DNA of 64,000 bases from NCBI GenBank assembly GCA_030077755.1, contig JAQJZZ010000007.1, positions 1 to 64,000 on the forward strand, in the 5' to 3' direction. The translations under genes and the position numbers were made by a program. The notes beneath the pieces are model-generated. The model was not told the origin of the DNA. It worked only from the letters and a program-made list of their open reading frames with translations, and made no database searches. This document shows, one piece after another, positions 11,640 to 24,000 of the stretch. The stretch is from Filosporella fistucella. Lineage: Eukaryota; Ascomycota; Leotiomycetes; Helotiales. How positions within the stretch are numbered: position 1 is the stretch's first letter; each line of letters opens with the position of its first letter.

Positions 11640-14600
11640 AATAACTAGTGAACCAGGGTTTGGTTTTGCTTAAAGCAATTAATAAAAGCCGCCGGATTGG
11701 TGCCAACGAGAGTAGCCTTTACTAGTTAACTCTAAATAACCCCCTTATATAGAGGACTCTATAGGCAGGATTTGAGGATATATATCACGTATCCGGACTC
11801 TCATCTCTTATGATTACCTTATAAATACCCCTATATTTGACATCCCTAAGAAAAGAATAGCATATCAACTTCTTAATAACCACTAGACCAGAATCCTAGT
11901 CCTAATAAGGCCGAGACCTCTTAGACCCTAGCTAATAGCAATGTTATATAACGCCCTTCTCGAGTTCCTAGGGATAATAGGAACTTTTCTAATCCGGATG
12001 AGATATAGGGCATAATTTAATCCTTAGAGGAAAGCTAACGCGAATTAGTAGCTAGAGAGCGAGACCTTAGCGCCTCCCTTTATTAGATTTAATAGTTGAT
12101 ATTAAAAAGGCTTCCTTTACCGGATTAATCTAGGACCGGATTACCCCTTATTTGAGTCCTAGAATAACATGAAACCGTAAACTTAAACCTTATTGCCCCT
12201 AAAACCGCCGATAATCCTAAAGGGGACCGCCTCTTAGCCGCTTTGGCCTATATTCGATTATCGAGTTAACCTAGGCCAAATAGACCTATGCGGTCAGTGG
12301 AACGTATGGAAGATAATCTTTTAGCGGCCGCTAATTATAATTTACCTGAGAATCGGCCCCGGCCGAGATCCTAGCTCACTAAGAAGATTACTCCCTTAAA
12401 TAATAGGGAGGACCCTTCCTTTTTATAGTGGCGAGCATTAGTCCGGGACCGATTAGAGGTTAATGCGGACCACTACCCTATAAAGCGAGCGAGACGAGCC
12501 CTAATATGGGGATTAACCACTAAATTGGCCAAGTCTTACCTGGAGCCTTAATACCTTTCGGATATGGACTAGTTTATTATCGCCGAATTAATAATCATAT
12601 TACTTAGGACCTATTACCTTATAGGTAATAAGATAAAGGTATATTAAAACATTTTTTACGATATGCGTATATAAGATAAAGGACACGATTTAGAGACCTT
12701 CCCTTAATTTAAGGCCCGGTTTTAGAACGCTATGATTTAGGGTAAGATAGCCTACTTAAAATAGTTCTTTTATATGTGGAATAAGCTTACGCCGGCCCTT
12801 TAAACTATTATAGCAATTATTAAGATTTAATGGAAGGAAGATTATAGGACTATGGTTTTATACCTTATTATAATAGATATGGAATAGCGCCAAAACTAAG
12901 AACTTAACCCTTCCTTTAGGATATAACGTATAAATCAGCCCCGAAAGCCCACCGGTAAGGCAATAAACCAGAATCATACTCCGGGAGCGTTTAAAGCATT
13001 AGTGACTCCATAAAACTCTAATGCTCCATTTTAAAGAAACGCTACCCCTATATAATAGTCCACCCCGTCTTACCCCTAAAAGGACTCCATTTAAACGTTT
13101 AACGCAATTATTAATATAGCTATTATAAAATGCTATGGTTATAATAAGTTCGGTTATTATAAAATTGACTGCCCTAGGTTCCCTAAGATTTAACTCATAA
13201 ACGGAGACGACTTTAAAGGAGAGGAAGAATAATTTTAAGACGTCCTTAAAGAATAAGAGAAAAAAGGAGAGGCTTAGGAAAAGGCTCCTTCCTAGGCCTA
13301 TATAAGTGTAATTTGTTAAATTTGGATTTAAACTCCCTTATGGGTAAAAAGCAATTTACCTTTAATTATATTATTAATATAAATGGATTTGGAGTTTTAT
13401 TATAAAGTTTAATAGATATAAGAGCAAATGGTTATTTATTTATAAACCGGATCTTATTTAAATGCTTATTAAAGGCTTTAGGTGCTAAGATCTATCCCCT
13501 TCCCTATTCGGTCTTAATACGTGGCTTTTAAAATAGCGTATAGAGCTATATAACGCATTATATATAATTTCACTTAATAATTAATAATACAAGAATATAT
13601 AATTATCCGTTTATAATTCTAGACTTAGGTAATAAGGATATTATTATTGGAATTAAATAGATAAAAAGATTCTGCCTTAAAGTTGACGCCGCCAAGAATC
13701 AATTTATCTAGCCATCCGAATACCCACTAACTCTATAATATAACCATAAACTAATAATCCCGCTTTAATTAAGGAAATCGTCCGCGTCTTAGTCCCGGTA
13801 TTAATCTAATATAAACTAGAGGAATATGGCTATGGAATGAGAAGATCGTCGCAGGAACCATGGTAAAGTAAGCTATAATATAATTAACGTATTATAGCTC
13901 CTCATGAATCCATTCTTACCTTTTACTCTCAAGACGCCTCTAACTCTAACCCTATTACCCGAATTAAGGCCTTCCGGTAATATGGCGAGGATATATCTTT
14001 AACGTTAAAAAAAAGGAATAGAGAAGAAGCCTAACCCAAAGCTAGTCCTAATCTGCGAGATTAGTGCTAACGCCTTCCACTATAATATAAGGCGAAAGGG
14101 AACCGAGTTCTTTTAGACTAATCTCATAGAGATTAACCGGATCCTCTTAAAATAATATAAGGATAAAGATCCAGATATTGCCCGTCTCATATCTAAAAGG
14201 CTGCCGTCTTAGTACTAATACCTAAAGGCCGCTTTCTTAAAGAATGAATCAAATAAATTACTACTTTACCGATATTATAATTATAAGATCTACCTAAAAG
14301 GACCCTTATTAGACGCGTACTCGCCCTTTTACCGATAATCCACGGAGGAATTATAGGTGACCAAGAAATATTTATTAGAGAATTTAAATAAAGGATTTAT
14401 TAAATCGAGCTAGAGCCCATTTGCGTCTCTAATCCTATTCGTTAAGAAAGCGGATAAAGGACTAAGATTTTATATTAATTACCGCCGATTAAACGCTTTA
14501 ACTAAAAAGGACGCCTACCCGATTCCGAGGATTAATAAGTTATTTACTAGAGTATTAAAGGCCAAGATTTTTATTAAGCTAGATATTCAAGCTACTTTTA

Positions 14601-16209
14601 ACCGTATCCGGATAAACCCCGCTTTAAAGGAATATATAACTTTTCAGATATAATATGGTTCTTATAAGTGCAAAGTGCTCCCCTTTAAATTATGCAATGG
14701 CCCTAGAACATATTAGAGGTATATAAATAATATTCTCTTTAATTTCCTAAACACATTTTATATGGCGTATTTGGACGACATCTTAATCTATTCCGAGTTA
14801 AAGCAAGACTATTAGGAATATATGGAAAAAGTATTAAAACGATTGCTAAAAGCTGGGTTATAAGCTAATATTAAAAAGTGCGAGTTCCATGTGATTAGAA
14901 CCAAGTACCTAGGGTATATTATAATTATAAACGGTATTAAACCGGACCCGGAAAAGGTAGCACCCCTAAAGAATTAAAAGTACCCAGAGACCGTAACGGC
15001 TATAAAGTCCTTCCTAGGCTTTTATAATTATTACCGGCAATTTATTTAAAACTTTAGGTTAATAGCCAAACCTCTCATTAAGCTCACGCGCCCTATTATT
15101 CCCTAGAACTAGACGGATTAGTGCCGGGACGCCTTCGAGTCTCTTTATACCCACTTGCTCTCTATTTAAAAGATTTATCACTTTAACCCCGAATTGCCTA
15201 TAAAACTAGAGATAGATTTATTAGATAAAGTAATAGCCGGAGTGTTTTCCCAATTATACTTAAATTAGTAATAATATCTTATCGGATTTTATTTGCATAT
15301 ATTAAATAGCTATAAACCAAATTAGGAAATCCATAATAAAGAGCTTTATGCAATTGTGGAATCCTTTTACAAGTAGCGCCCCGAGCTCATATTTATTATA
15401 AGCCGACTTAATATATACTCGGACCACCAATTATTGGAATACTTTATAATTACCAAGGTGCTTACCGCTAAATAGGCACGATGAATGGAATTCCTATTAG
15501 ACTTCAATTTTTAAATTAAATATACCCCCGGTAAAGATAATTAGAAGGCTAATATCCTTAGCCATAAAAAATAGGATTTAAAAGTTTAAGAGAAAGCGAA
15601 AAAGGATAGCCGCTTCCGAGTATTATTAGGTCCGGAATGACTCGATAACCGAATTAACTCCGAGTTGGCCTAAGAATATATTGCATCCGTTATAATACTC
15701 GCCCCGTTATTACCTAGTGACTAGAATCTAATATAGGTCCGAGATTTATTTAACCTAATAGAAAAGCTTTACTTAAATAATAGAGAGTCCTTTATTAACC
15801 TTAGGAAGTCTTTGCCCGAAGATTATACCATTTAAGACGGACTTTTGCTATTTAAGGGAAGACTCGTGGTATAAAGGGATACTCTTCTCTATACCCGGCT
15901 TATATCCAAATCTCATAACCAGCCGTCCACTGCCTATCCGAGCGGACTTAAGACTTATTAATTGCTCGCTCCTAAATATTATTAGACCGGCATGGGTTTA
16001 AATTATAAATGGTATATACGTAATTGCCATTTGTGCTAATATGTCCACTACCGATAATCCAAGTAACTAGGCATGCTCTACCCGCTACTAGTTCCTAATT
16101 ATCTTATATAGCACTTATATATGGATTATAAGGATTTTCCGAAGGATAAAAGCGGGTATAATCGGATCCTAGTATTTATTGACCGGCTTTTAAAGGTATT
16201 AGTTACTAT
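11640..16209 (+). pseudogene. gag-pol of element A, first part (gag to integrase core)
   Basis: Plus-strand gypsy polyprotein with RIP stops. A CCHC zinc knuckle lies near 13125 (CYGYNKFGYYKIDC, Tyr replacing Cys/His). The protease site near 13410 reads LIDIRANGYLF where DTGAN is expected. RT runs at about 14380-14800, including FVKKADKGLRF and AYLDDILIYSE at about 14765. An RNase H-like stretch (LEIDLLDKVIAGVFS) is near 15200. Integrase zinc-finger and core start at about 15950. The frame is cut at 16209 by element B just after FIDRLLKVLVTI, and resumes at 27765. Confidence 0.85.
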
Positions 16210-16415
16210 TATAAAGGGATAGGAAGTGTGCCGTCTAAGTGCACGATAAATAATATAATAACCAAAATAATAGGGGTGGTATTTAAAAGAAGAAGAAGGA
16301 TTATATTATTAAGTTATGCTCGGGCTATATTATATGTGAAGTGAGCACCGGAGCGGAAAAACTATTTACCGGTAAAACATATAACCTAAAATCACGGGGC
16401 TTTAACCCTATCACA
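16210..16415 (-). repeat. 3' LTR of element B
   Basis: 206-bp copy matching 27559-27764 with few differences, mostly transitions. Contains the conserved block CCGTCTAAGTGCACGATAAA. Confidence 0.92.
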
Positions 16416-16473
16416 TACGTCTTCCCCTAAGAATAATCGCCCCTTAACTATTCCATACCTACTTCTCCACGTT

Positions 16474-18987
16474 TTAATCCTCTATAAAGTAAAGACCCTC
16501 CTTATAGGCCTCCGTTAAAACCCCTTTATTTAATATATCCACATCTGGCTTAACCTTAGGCATAGGAGTTCCGGAAGCACGAGATCGCTCTAAGTGAAAA
16601 TAGAACGACTTCTCCTTAAACACACGCTTCTCCTCCTCTATTATATCCCTATATAAAGCCAAAGCCACACGCGTAGCTCTCTCACGTCCTTTTATAATAA
16701 ATCTGTGAGCAGCTTCCCTATTATTACCTAGTAATATGTTCCTCTCCTTTAAAACTATAGGTGAGCTCTAGCGTTTATAATATATAAGAGCATTAAATAA
16801 GGCCCTTAAACCCCCTAATTTAAAGCTTGCAGGAAATCTAAAGGATATAGCGCCATATTTATTAGCTAGCCCGGATGGCATAGCCATTGGAGCAGTCTAA
16901 TCTCTATGCGACTCGGATAGCATACGCTAAGTGCCTCCCTTAGTCACTTCCAAGTTCTCCTTATTATCCTATATGCCCATAAACCAGGGAAGCATTATAT
17001 ATCGCACCTTTATAGTAAGACCGGTAATACCATAGGGTATTAATGGCAACGTGATTCTCGCGTCTCCTGGCCTATAGGGTACGTTCCTCTAGCCCTCTAA
17101 TCCTAGAACTTTGGCGTCTTCTTTAGTAAAAAGCTAGTTAGTAATCCGATAAATAAACCCATTTATAGCCTATCCTCGAGCAATTACGCAATCCCACTAT
17201 TCTCCTAGCTTATGCTACATTTTAGGTAAAAAGAATATGCAATTCTCATCGTCCTCTTTATCTATCGATATTATTCCTTAAATCATGTGTACGCTACGCT
17301 ACTTGGCTAACAAGTCTGATATATTAAGATTGATATAATAAAAGTAAGTACCATCTCTAAGAATATAATACTTCGCATAATAGGGGTAGCTAACCAAGCG
17401 CTATATAGCATTAGGTTTTAGTGCCGCGTATAGCATATAATAGGCATGATCTTGACGCATTAATTGCTAAGCGATCGAGTAAAATATATTTCTTAGCTAG
17501 CCAATATTCTTGCGACCATTAATTTCTCAAAGATGCTAGCGGTATATATTAAACTCATTTAACATCTATTTCTTTAACTCCGGGTTCTAGAACCACTAAT
17601 TAAAGAGCGGGGTAATGACGGATCCGTTAGCCTTCCATTTAAGAAGAATCGTGGGGTCCCAAGCATTTAATATCTTTTTTTAATTAAAAGCAAAATCGGT
17701 TCCTTGCTTATTGTGAAAGAACTTATAGGGGCCTAATCTATTAGAAGGTCTTGGTGGTCGACTTATAACTCGAAACCATTAATATATCGCCTCATTAGTC
17801 TTTAGTTTTCCGATATCCAAGCAGTGATCTAGCACGTATTTTAACCGATAGTCCAAAAGAGGTCGATCTAAGCGTTTAATATAGAGCCCAATTTGTCCTA
17901 CCATGAGCCGTCCATGTGGAAAGTAGACCTTTTTAAAAGTGTGCATCTTAGCTAATAGCTTTATCCTAATCATAATCCCAAGTGCCCTCTTCTTTTTCAC
18001 CGCAATTTTCTAGCCCTCCATAATATCTTTTATATAGCGGCACTAGCTGCTTATTGCCTATATATCCTTATTATCTTCCCCGCCATTCGCTAGTTCTTCC
18101 TCCGCATTATTTATTTCTTTTTTATCTAGATTATCCATGGGTCCTAGAACTATACCGTATTCCTCCGCTTCCTCTTATAGCATGCGAATTCCTTTGGATT
18201 TAAGAGCCCGACCGCTACTTTTAAGATTCGCACCTAAAATTGGTAAATTTTGACCCGCCGGGCGGGGTGAAATTTCTCTACCACTATTATCACTATCCAG
18301 CTATATCGGGTCTTCTAGGATAGGTTCTTTAATCATTCCTACACTAATCTCTTCTAGAAATCCGCAAACGCTAAAGGTTATTCCTAGCTCTCGTGCTTGC
18401 CATAAAGAAATTTCCTCTACCTTTTCGTTCCGAATCTTCCATGCTTTATTAAAATCACTAGACGTGAGACCCTTAACTGGCTTAGCCCATTTCTTTTTAC
18501 TAGTGAGGCATTAAATTGCTGCAATGTTCACTAGTCGCACTAATTGCTCTAAGCTATTAGCAAGTCGAGCCAGCTTTCTATATGCGTAAAGGAAATTTAG
18601 CGAGTAGTTTATTTTATTTAACCATTTTATAATATTATTATCCTTTCACCTATTATATATGGCCTTCTTTACCTCATGCGTTCGGTCCCGTCTCTTCTTA
18701 TTTTCCTTAATAATTAATAGTGCTTGTGCCCATTTATTAGTAAACTCGTCCTCCGATATATGTGTCCGGTAAGCTCCCCCTTCTTGCATAAATAAGAATA
18801 CTTCCTTAATTATATTTAATGCCCTTTCGTAGTACCATAGCATGTCTTAAAGAATGCCTGCCTTAACCTTATACCTATCTTATTCTAGTATACCCGTAAG
18901 GTAATCCTTTACCTCTTGCGCATTCCGAAATATTATGCTAGCGGTAAGAATAGTGCTCTTAGATTAAATGTCTAGTGCATTCTCCAT
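16474..18987 (-). pseudogene. Element-borne 2-oxoglutarate/Fe(II) dioxygenase-like ORF, RIP-broken
   Basis: From the ATG at 18987 (MENALDI) one reading frame runs 838 codons to a stop at 16474 without a frameshift. It is interrupted only by TAA/TAG/TGA at sites where Gln or Trp is expected. Residues 551/553 read YIN in TYFYYINLN; one RIP-type C-to-T and one G-to-A change would give the metal-binding H-x-D. Then comes ENCIFFLPK (about 583-589), like the GxLxxxPG stretch of phytanoyl-dioxygenase-type enzymes. GDARITLP follows at 641-648, then IPYG with Y652 where the distal His is expected. R662 is exactly ten residues later, the usual position of the 2-oxoglutarate-binding Arg. The N-terminal 400 residues I do not recognise. 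It lies downstream of integrase in element B and diverges from the lysine-rich frame. The function call is inference from motif spacing; a relation to transposon-linked TET/JBP-type enzymes is only a possibility. Confidence 0.6.
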
Positions 18988-19596
18988 GGCTGTGGTATGA
19001 CCTATTTTCTCATATAGTTTAAAGGGAAAAAGGTTAAAAAGGAAAAGAAGTTTTTAAGGAAAAGAATCCTTAAATAATTGATTTAATTCGGCCAAAGGTG
19101 AATTATATACGGCTTATAGTTAATAGAAACCATTAAGCAAATAATTTAGTTTTTAACCAATTATTCGCCTTTGCCTCTTACCCTATACGTCTTCCTACTT
19201 AATAAATAAACTTTTTAGCGCTAACCTCGACCTTGATAAACCAATCAAAAATAGCTCCTAAGGACTTAAAGAAGTGTGCTGCCATTTACGGCAAGGGCAA
19301 GAAGCAAGCTAGTATTATTATGAAGGCTGCTTTAACGGGTACTCGCTTTTTGCGGCGTTTATAAAGTTTAACTTTAATTAATAATTTGCTTTTGCTTTCT
19401 CTCCTTTTTAAGGTTTAGCAATTCGCTTTTATATAATAATAAGCCTCATCCTCGTCCTATTTTAAGTATAAATACCCTTCCCTATTCCCTTTTAACTTTT
19501 TCTTTTTAATAATTTTTTAAGTTAGCCAGGTAGGTGCCTCTTTGCACTATTCCCTCCCCCACTTATAATAGTCCCCTCCCTAATTAGTCTCCTATA
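18988..19596. promoter_or_regulatory. Spacer between the two divergent accessory ORFs of element B
   Basis: About 600 bp, AT-rich, with no reading frame I can support. Because the flanking frames point away from each other, this is the only place for their promoters. The right half (19500-19590) is pyrimidine-rich (CTCTTTGCACTATTCCCTCCCCC), as in many fungal promoters. No defined motif was recognised. Confidence 0.35.
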
Positions 19597-20949
19597 ATAT
19601 ACCTCAAGCGCACCAAGATATCTTTACCCAAGCACCGGAACGATTTATCTGCTCCTAAGCACCTCGCTCCTATTACCCCACCTGGTGGAGACGACTAACT
19701 AGATATAGCTCCTTAAGAGCCCGCTACCTCTAACCCCATGTATCATGCCATTAATACCCTCATGCATAGCTTAACTAATCTTGCTCTTACCTGGCTCGTA
19801 GCCGAATCTATTAAGGCTAGCATGGCTCCTACTTTAAGCATTACCGAAGCTGCTAGCCACTAATCCACTACCTAAAACCCCGCTATTACTCCCAAAAAGG
19901 AGTCTTTTAACGGAAAAGCTCTTACTTCTTCTCCTAATAACCCTATCACTCTAGCCGGTATTAAATTCACTGCCACCTATATTAAAAATGCCAAACTCTT
20001 TAATCTAGACCCCGCTAATTATACTCTAGAATCTCTATATAATGCCGGAGTTAAATACCGCCCTCTTTTTAACCACCTCTTTGGCATCTTATGGTTTGCT
20101 AACGCCACATCCCAAATCATATAAATAGAGGTCTACTTATTTAAAGCCACCTTTAAACCTTACCTCAAAATCCAACTAGCCCATAGCTATCTCGGCTATC
20201 CACTTATCGGTCCTAATAGCGGTGTTTTAACCATTCTCGGTGAGGAATATAATGGTAGTAACTTTAACCTGCCTAAGTCTTCCTATAATAAAGCCATTAT
20301 TACCGACCACCTAAATTATTAATAGTGGATTAAACATCTTCTAAATGCTAATAACCCCGTTATAATCAAGCCTCATCGCCACTACCTTGCTCCACCCCGT
20401 CCTTTTATTACTAAAAAGGCTTCTATGTCCGCCACCCCTAATGTAAAAGACCATAATGCCAAAGATTCTCCTATCTCTTCCGGAAAGGGCAAAGGAAAAG
20501 CCATTATAAAGTCATCTATCGCTGGTTCTTTATCTATTAAAAAGACTAGGAAGCGTAAGGCCCCCGAATCTAGCACTATAAACGATTTTAATGCCATTAT
20601 AGACGCCGATCCCACTTTATCTAAGAAGCCTAAGCTTAGAATAACCTATACCCCTATAGCTAGCTCTCCTCTTACTAGTTCTCCTCTTGCCGCTCCTATT
20701 AAATAAACCAAATCTAAGAAAACTTTACCACTTCCATACCCTAAAATTAAGCCTGAATTAACCCTAAAGAAAGCTAAAAAACCTAAGAAGGCTAAGAAAT
20801 CCAAGAAACTTGCCCTTATTCCATTTAAATTATTTAAACGAATCATAACTAAGAAAAGTCTCGCCAATCGCGTACCCTTAGCCGCCTATAACCTAGATAA
20901 GGAGGCCGGTGGTAAATCTAAGGATAATAAAGAGGCAAGCGAGTCTTAA
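19597..20949 (+). pseudogene. Element-borne lysine-rich protein ORF, antisense to gag-pol, RIP-broken
   Basis: A plus-strand frame of about 450 codons runs from an ATA at 19597 (probably a mutated ATG before TACCTCAAG) to a TAA at 20949, with only about nine point stops and no frameshift. The middle is globular-looking (AGIKFTATYIKNAKLFNLD, LFNHLFGILWFANATS, SYLGYPLIGPNSG). The last 180 residues are strongly basic and low-complexity (KGKGKAIIKSS, KKTRKRKAP, KKAKKPKKAKKSKK). That tail suggests a nucleic-acid-binding or nuclear protein, but no domain was recognised. Codon use shows the same decay as the rest of element B. It diverges from the dioxygenase-like frame. Function unknown. Confidence 0.6.
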
Positions 20950-21089
20950 ATATGAGTCTTTTCCTTTTAGAGTAATACGCTTTCTTAAGAGCTAGATAAA
21001 AAAAAGCGTAAATGAAATAAATACCTAAGTAAGATAAATAATAAATATAATGAAATAGAGAAATGAAATAAAATTAAATACCAATTCTC

Positions 21090-24000
21090 CCCCCCCCCTT
21101 TTTTATAAATAAAACTTTTACGTGAGCTATTTCTAGGCGTATTATAATTTATCCCGCCGGGCGGGGTAAAATTTCCTATTATCAAATCCACCTGCCATAT
21201 ATTAATTGCTATTATTTAAGATAACCCCAAAACTCCACCTAGCCGGTATCATTACTTAATAAGCTTCCTATCTTCTCATTTTTGCCTCCCTTCTCTCCAT
21301 TCCTTTAATTGATAGATTTAGCTCCCTTTATTCCTCCGGTGGAATTTTTATAATTTCTTTACCATTTCCCCTCTCCTACTTTATTCCTTTATTATTACTA
21401 TCTCCGCCGCCTGCTTTTATATCGCCTTTAATTATTACGGGGTCCCAAACACCTTGCCTTTGCTTAAAGACTTTTATTTTATTACTAGCATATGTCCTAT
21501 ATAATCTTGTCCTATTTATTTCTTTTAAAAAGTATATTCCCTTATCGGTAACCACCTCATTAATCCTAAACGGACCTAGCCACCTATATCCAAGCTTTAA
21601 TCGCGAGGATATATTTACCTCTTATAGTGCGTCATATAGCAAAATAACGTCTCCCCTTTTTATTTCCTGGATTTAAATCTATTTGGACCCATTAAATCAA
21701 TCCTTGCTAGCAATGCGCATTCTCTTTTATTTTGCCGCGGCTTCCTCTAAATCCTCATCCCTTAGCTAAATTTGCCTGGCCCTAATTGCTAGGAGCTCTA
21801 CTATGCTTTAAACGCTTTCCTAATCTAAAATTCTCTATATGGGGATCCGTATTTTTATAGGTAACACCGCTTCTAATCTATAATTTAAGTAAAAGGGCAA
21901 GAACCTAGTCATTATCTTTACCGTCGCTTTATCCGCTAATAGCATAGCATGCAAATTATCCACCCACTTTCCCTTTCCTCCGTCCATTATCCTGGCTAGG
22001 GCTTTAATAATTGGCTTATATCCTCTTTCTATTATTCCATTTATAATAGCATAATAAGCAGAGATAATAACGCGTTAAACACCGTACTTTTGCGTTAACT
22101 TCTTAACTAGGCCTTTATTTTCTAGCCCTTCATTAACAATTAGCTTCCCAAACACCCCGTATCGGCAAATCACATCTTTTCATATAAAATTGGCTACCAA
22201 TTCCGAGGTCGCCGCACTTAATGCTCGTCCTTTAACCTAGCCTAAGAGATTACATCGTGCTAGGACCAAGTATTTCTTCCCTTTATATTCCGGCATATAA
22301 ATAATATCCAGGCCTATCTTTGACTAAAGGGCACTAAACCAAGTTAGATATAAAGGTTCCTCTTGCCGAGCACTACTCCATAGCTGGTACCTATCGCACC
22401 CTAAGATAAACGCCTTTATGTCTTCGTAGCAAGAGTCTTAGAAATATCTCTCGGCCACCTTTTAATAGGTGCTTTCTCTTCCTTTATGCCCGGTTTCATT
22501 ATGGAGTGCTTAAAGAATTGCTTCTCTTTTAGCTTTTAAGTTAACCACTCTTCTTTTTAGCAGACCCTTATTTGCCCTTTGGAATAGCACCCCTCTCTTA
22601 ACCCTATAATTGAGCGCTCGTGTTTTAAATTATCTAAAATCGGATTTCGCGACTTATAAAGGCCTCTTAAGTGTTATTAAAAATTTAGCTATTAGCCTTA
22701 AGTCGAGACTCTAGTCCCCTTTTAGCAAAAATGCTTGAGCAGGTCCAATTCTAACCTCATGATATGGAATAACTCGATAAGAACCCATGTGAGCATTAAT
22801 GAAATTATTAATATCTTCCTCTTAAGCCTCTAGTCTTAGCTCCTCTTCTATTGCCGGTCGCCGAGATAGCCCATTTATAGCGGTATATTTCTTCCTAAGA
22901 ACGTGCTTAACCTTAAAATCAAATAGCCAGATCCATGCTATTTAACGAGTTACTAATGCTCCTGGTAAATCGGATGTAATAGAATTTAATTAAGCCACCA
23001 GGATAGCTGCATTAGTCTCTAATAAGAAGTGCACCTTATAAAGATATTTTCGGACCTTCTTAAGAGCCTTTAAAACGCCTCTATACTCTCTTTTTATCGC
23101 GTTATAGTTTTACTTAGCCTATGACCACTATCTACTATTATACCGGACCGGGTGCCTTTTCTTATCTATATCCAGCTATATTAAAACCATTCCCCACCCG
23201 TGAAGACTAGCATCCACTACTAAAATAATCAAGCTAACACCTAAGGATATATCTAATTGCACAAGCGCCGGTGCCGAAGTTAGAGCCAGTTTTAATAAAT
23301 CCATAGTAAGGTTATACTCGTCCATTTATTTAAACTTTACCCCCTTATAAAGTAGTCGATAGAGCGGTATCGCGATAATTGCAAAATTCTTAATCCATAT
23401 CCGATAATAGACGCAAACCCTAATAAACGCCCGAATCTCCGTTATTAAAGAGCACTTCTTTTAGTTAATAATTTTTAGCACTTTCTCACTATCTGGCGAG
23501 CGTCCCTATATATAATACACATATTTAACCAGCTTGATTCCATTTATTCCGAATTGTGATTTTGGCCCAATTATAGCTCCTACCCTCTCGATATTTGCCA
23601 AAACTTGGTCTAGATTAATTAAGTGCTCTAAAATAAACTTTTGAATCCTAGGGGTAGCTTCCTCCTTATTATACCTCATACGTGGATCAAGAATGGGAAT
23701 ATTATCCATAAAGATTTTATAATATTTAGGAATATAATCTTTTAAAATTACCTTTCCTGCCCTCATAAATTAAGCGATAAAATTCGTAATACCCTATACC
23801 AAAGTTATGTGTCTAACTAGCCCTCGAGACGTTATAAAGGCAATTATGTCCCTGCTATTCGGGTATAGAGAGATCTAATTATATTTAGAGTAAAAATTAA
23901 TAAATAATATAATCTGGCATCTAGCAAATTCTTCCGAGATTTTATCCATATCCGGCGGTAGGTTAGCGTCCCGAATAGTAATAGCATTATATTTTATAGC

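Noticed and set aside
20382..20867. Minus-strand open frames opposite the lysine-rich frame
   Set aside because: Their hydrophobic sequence is the complement of lysine codons; the plus-strand frame explains the region.
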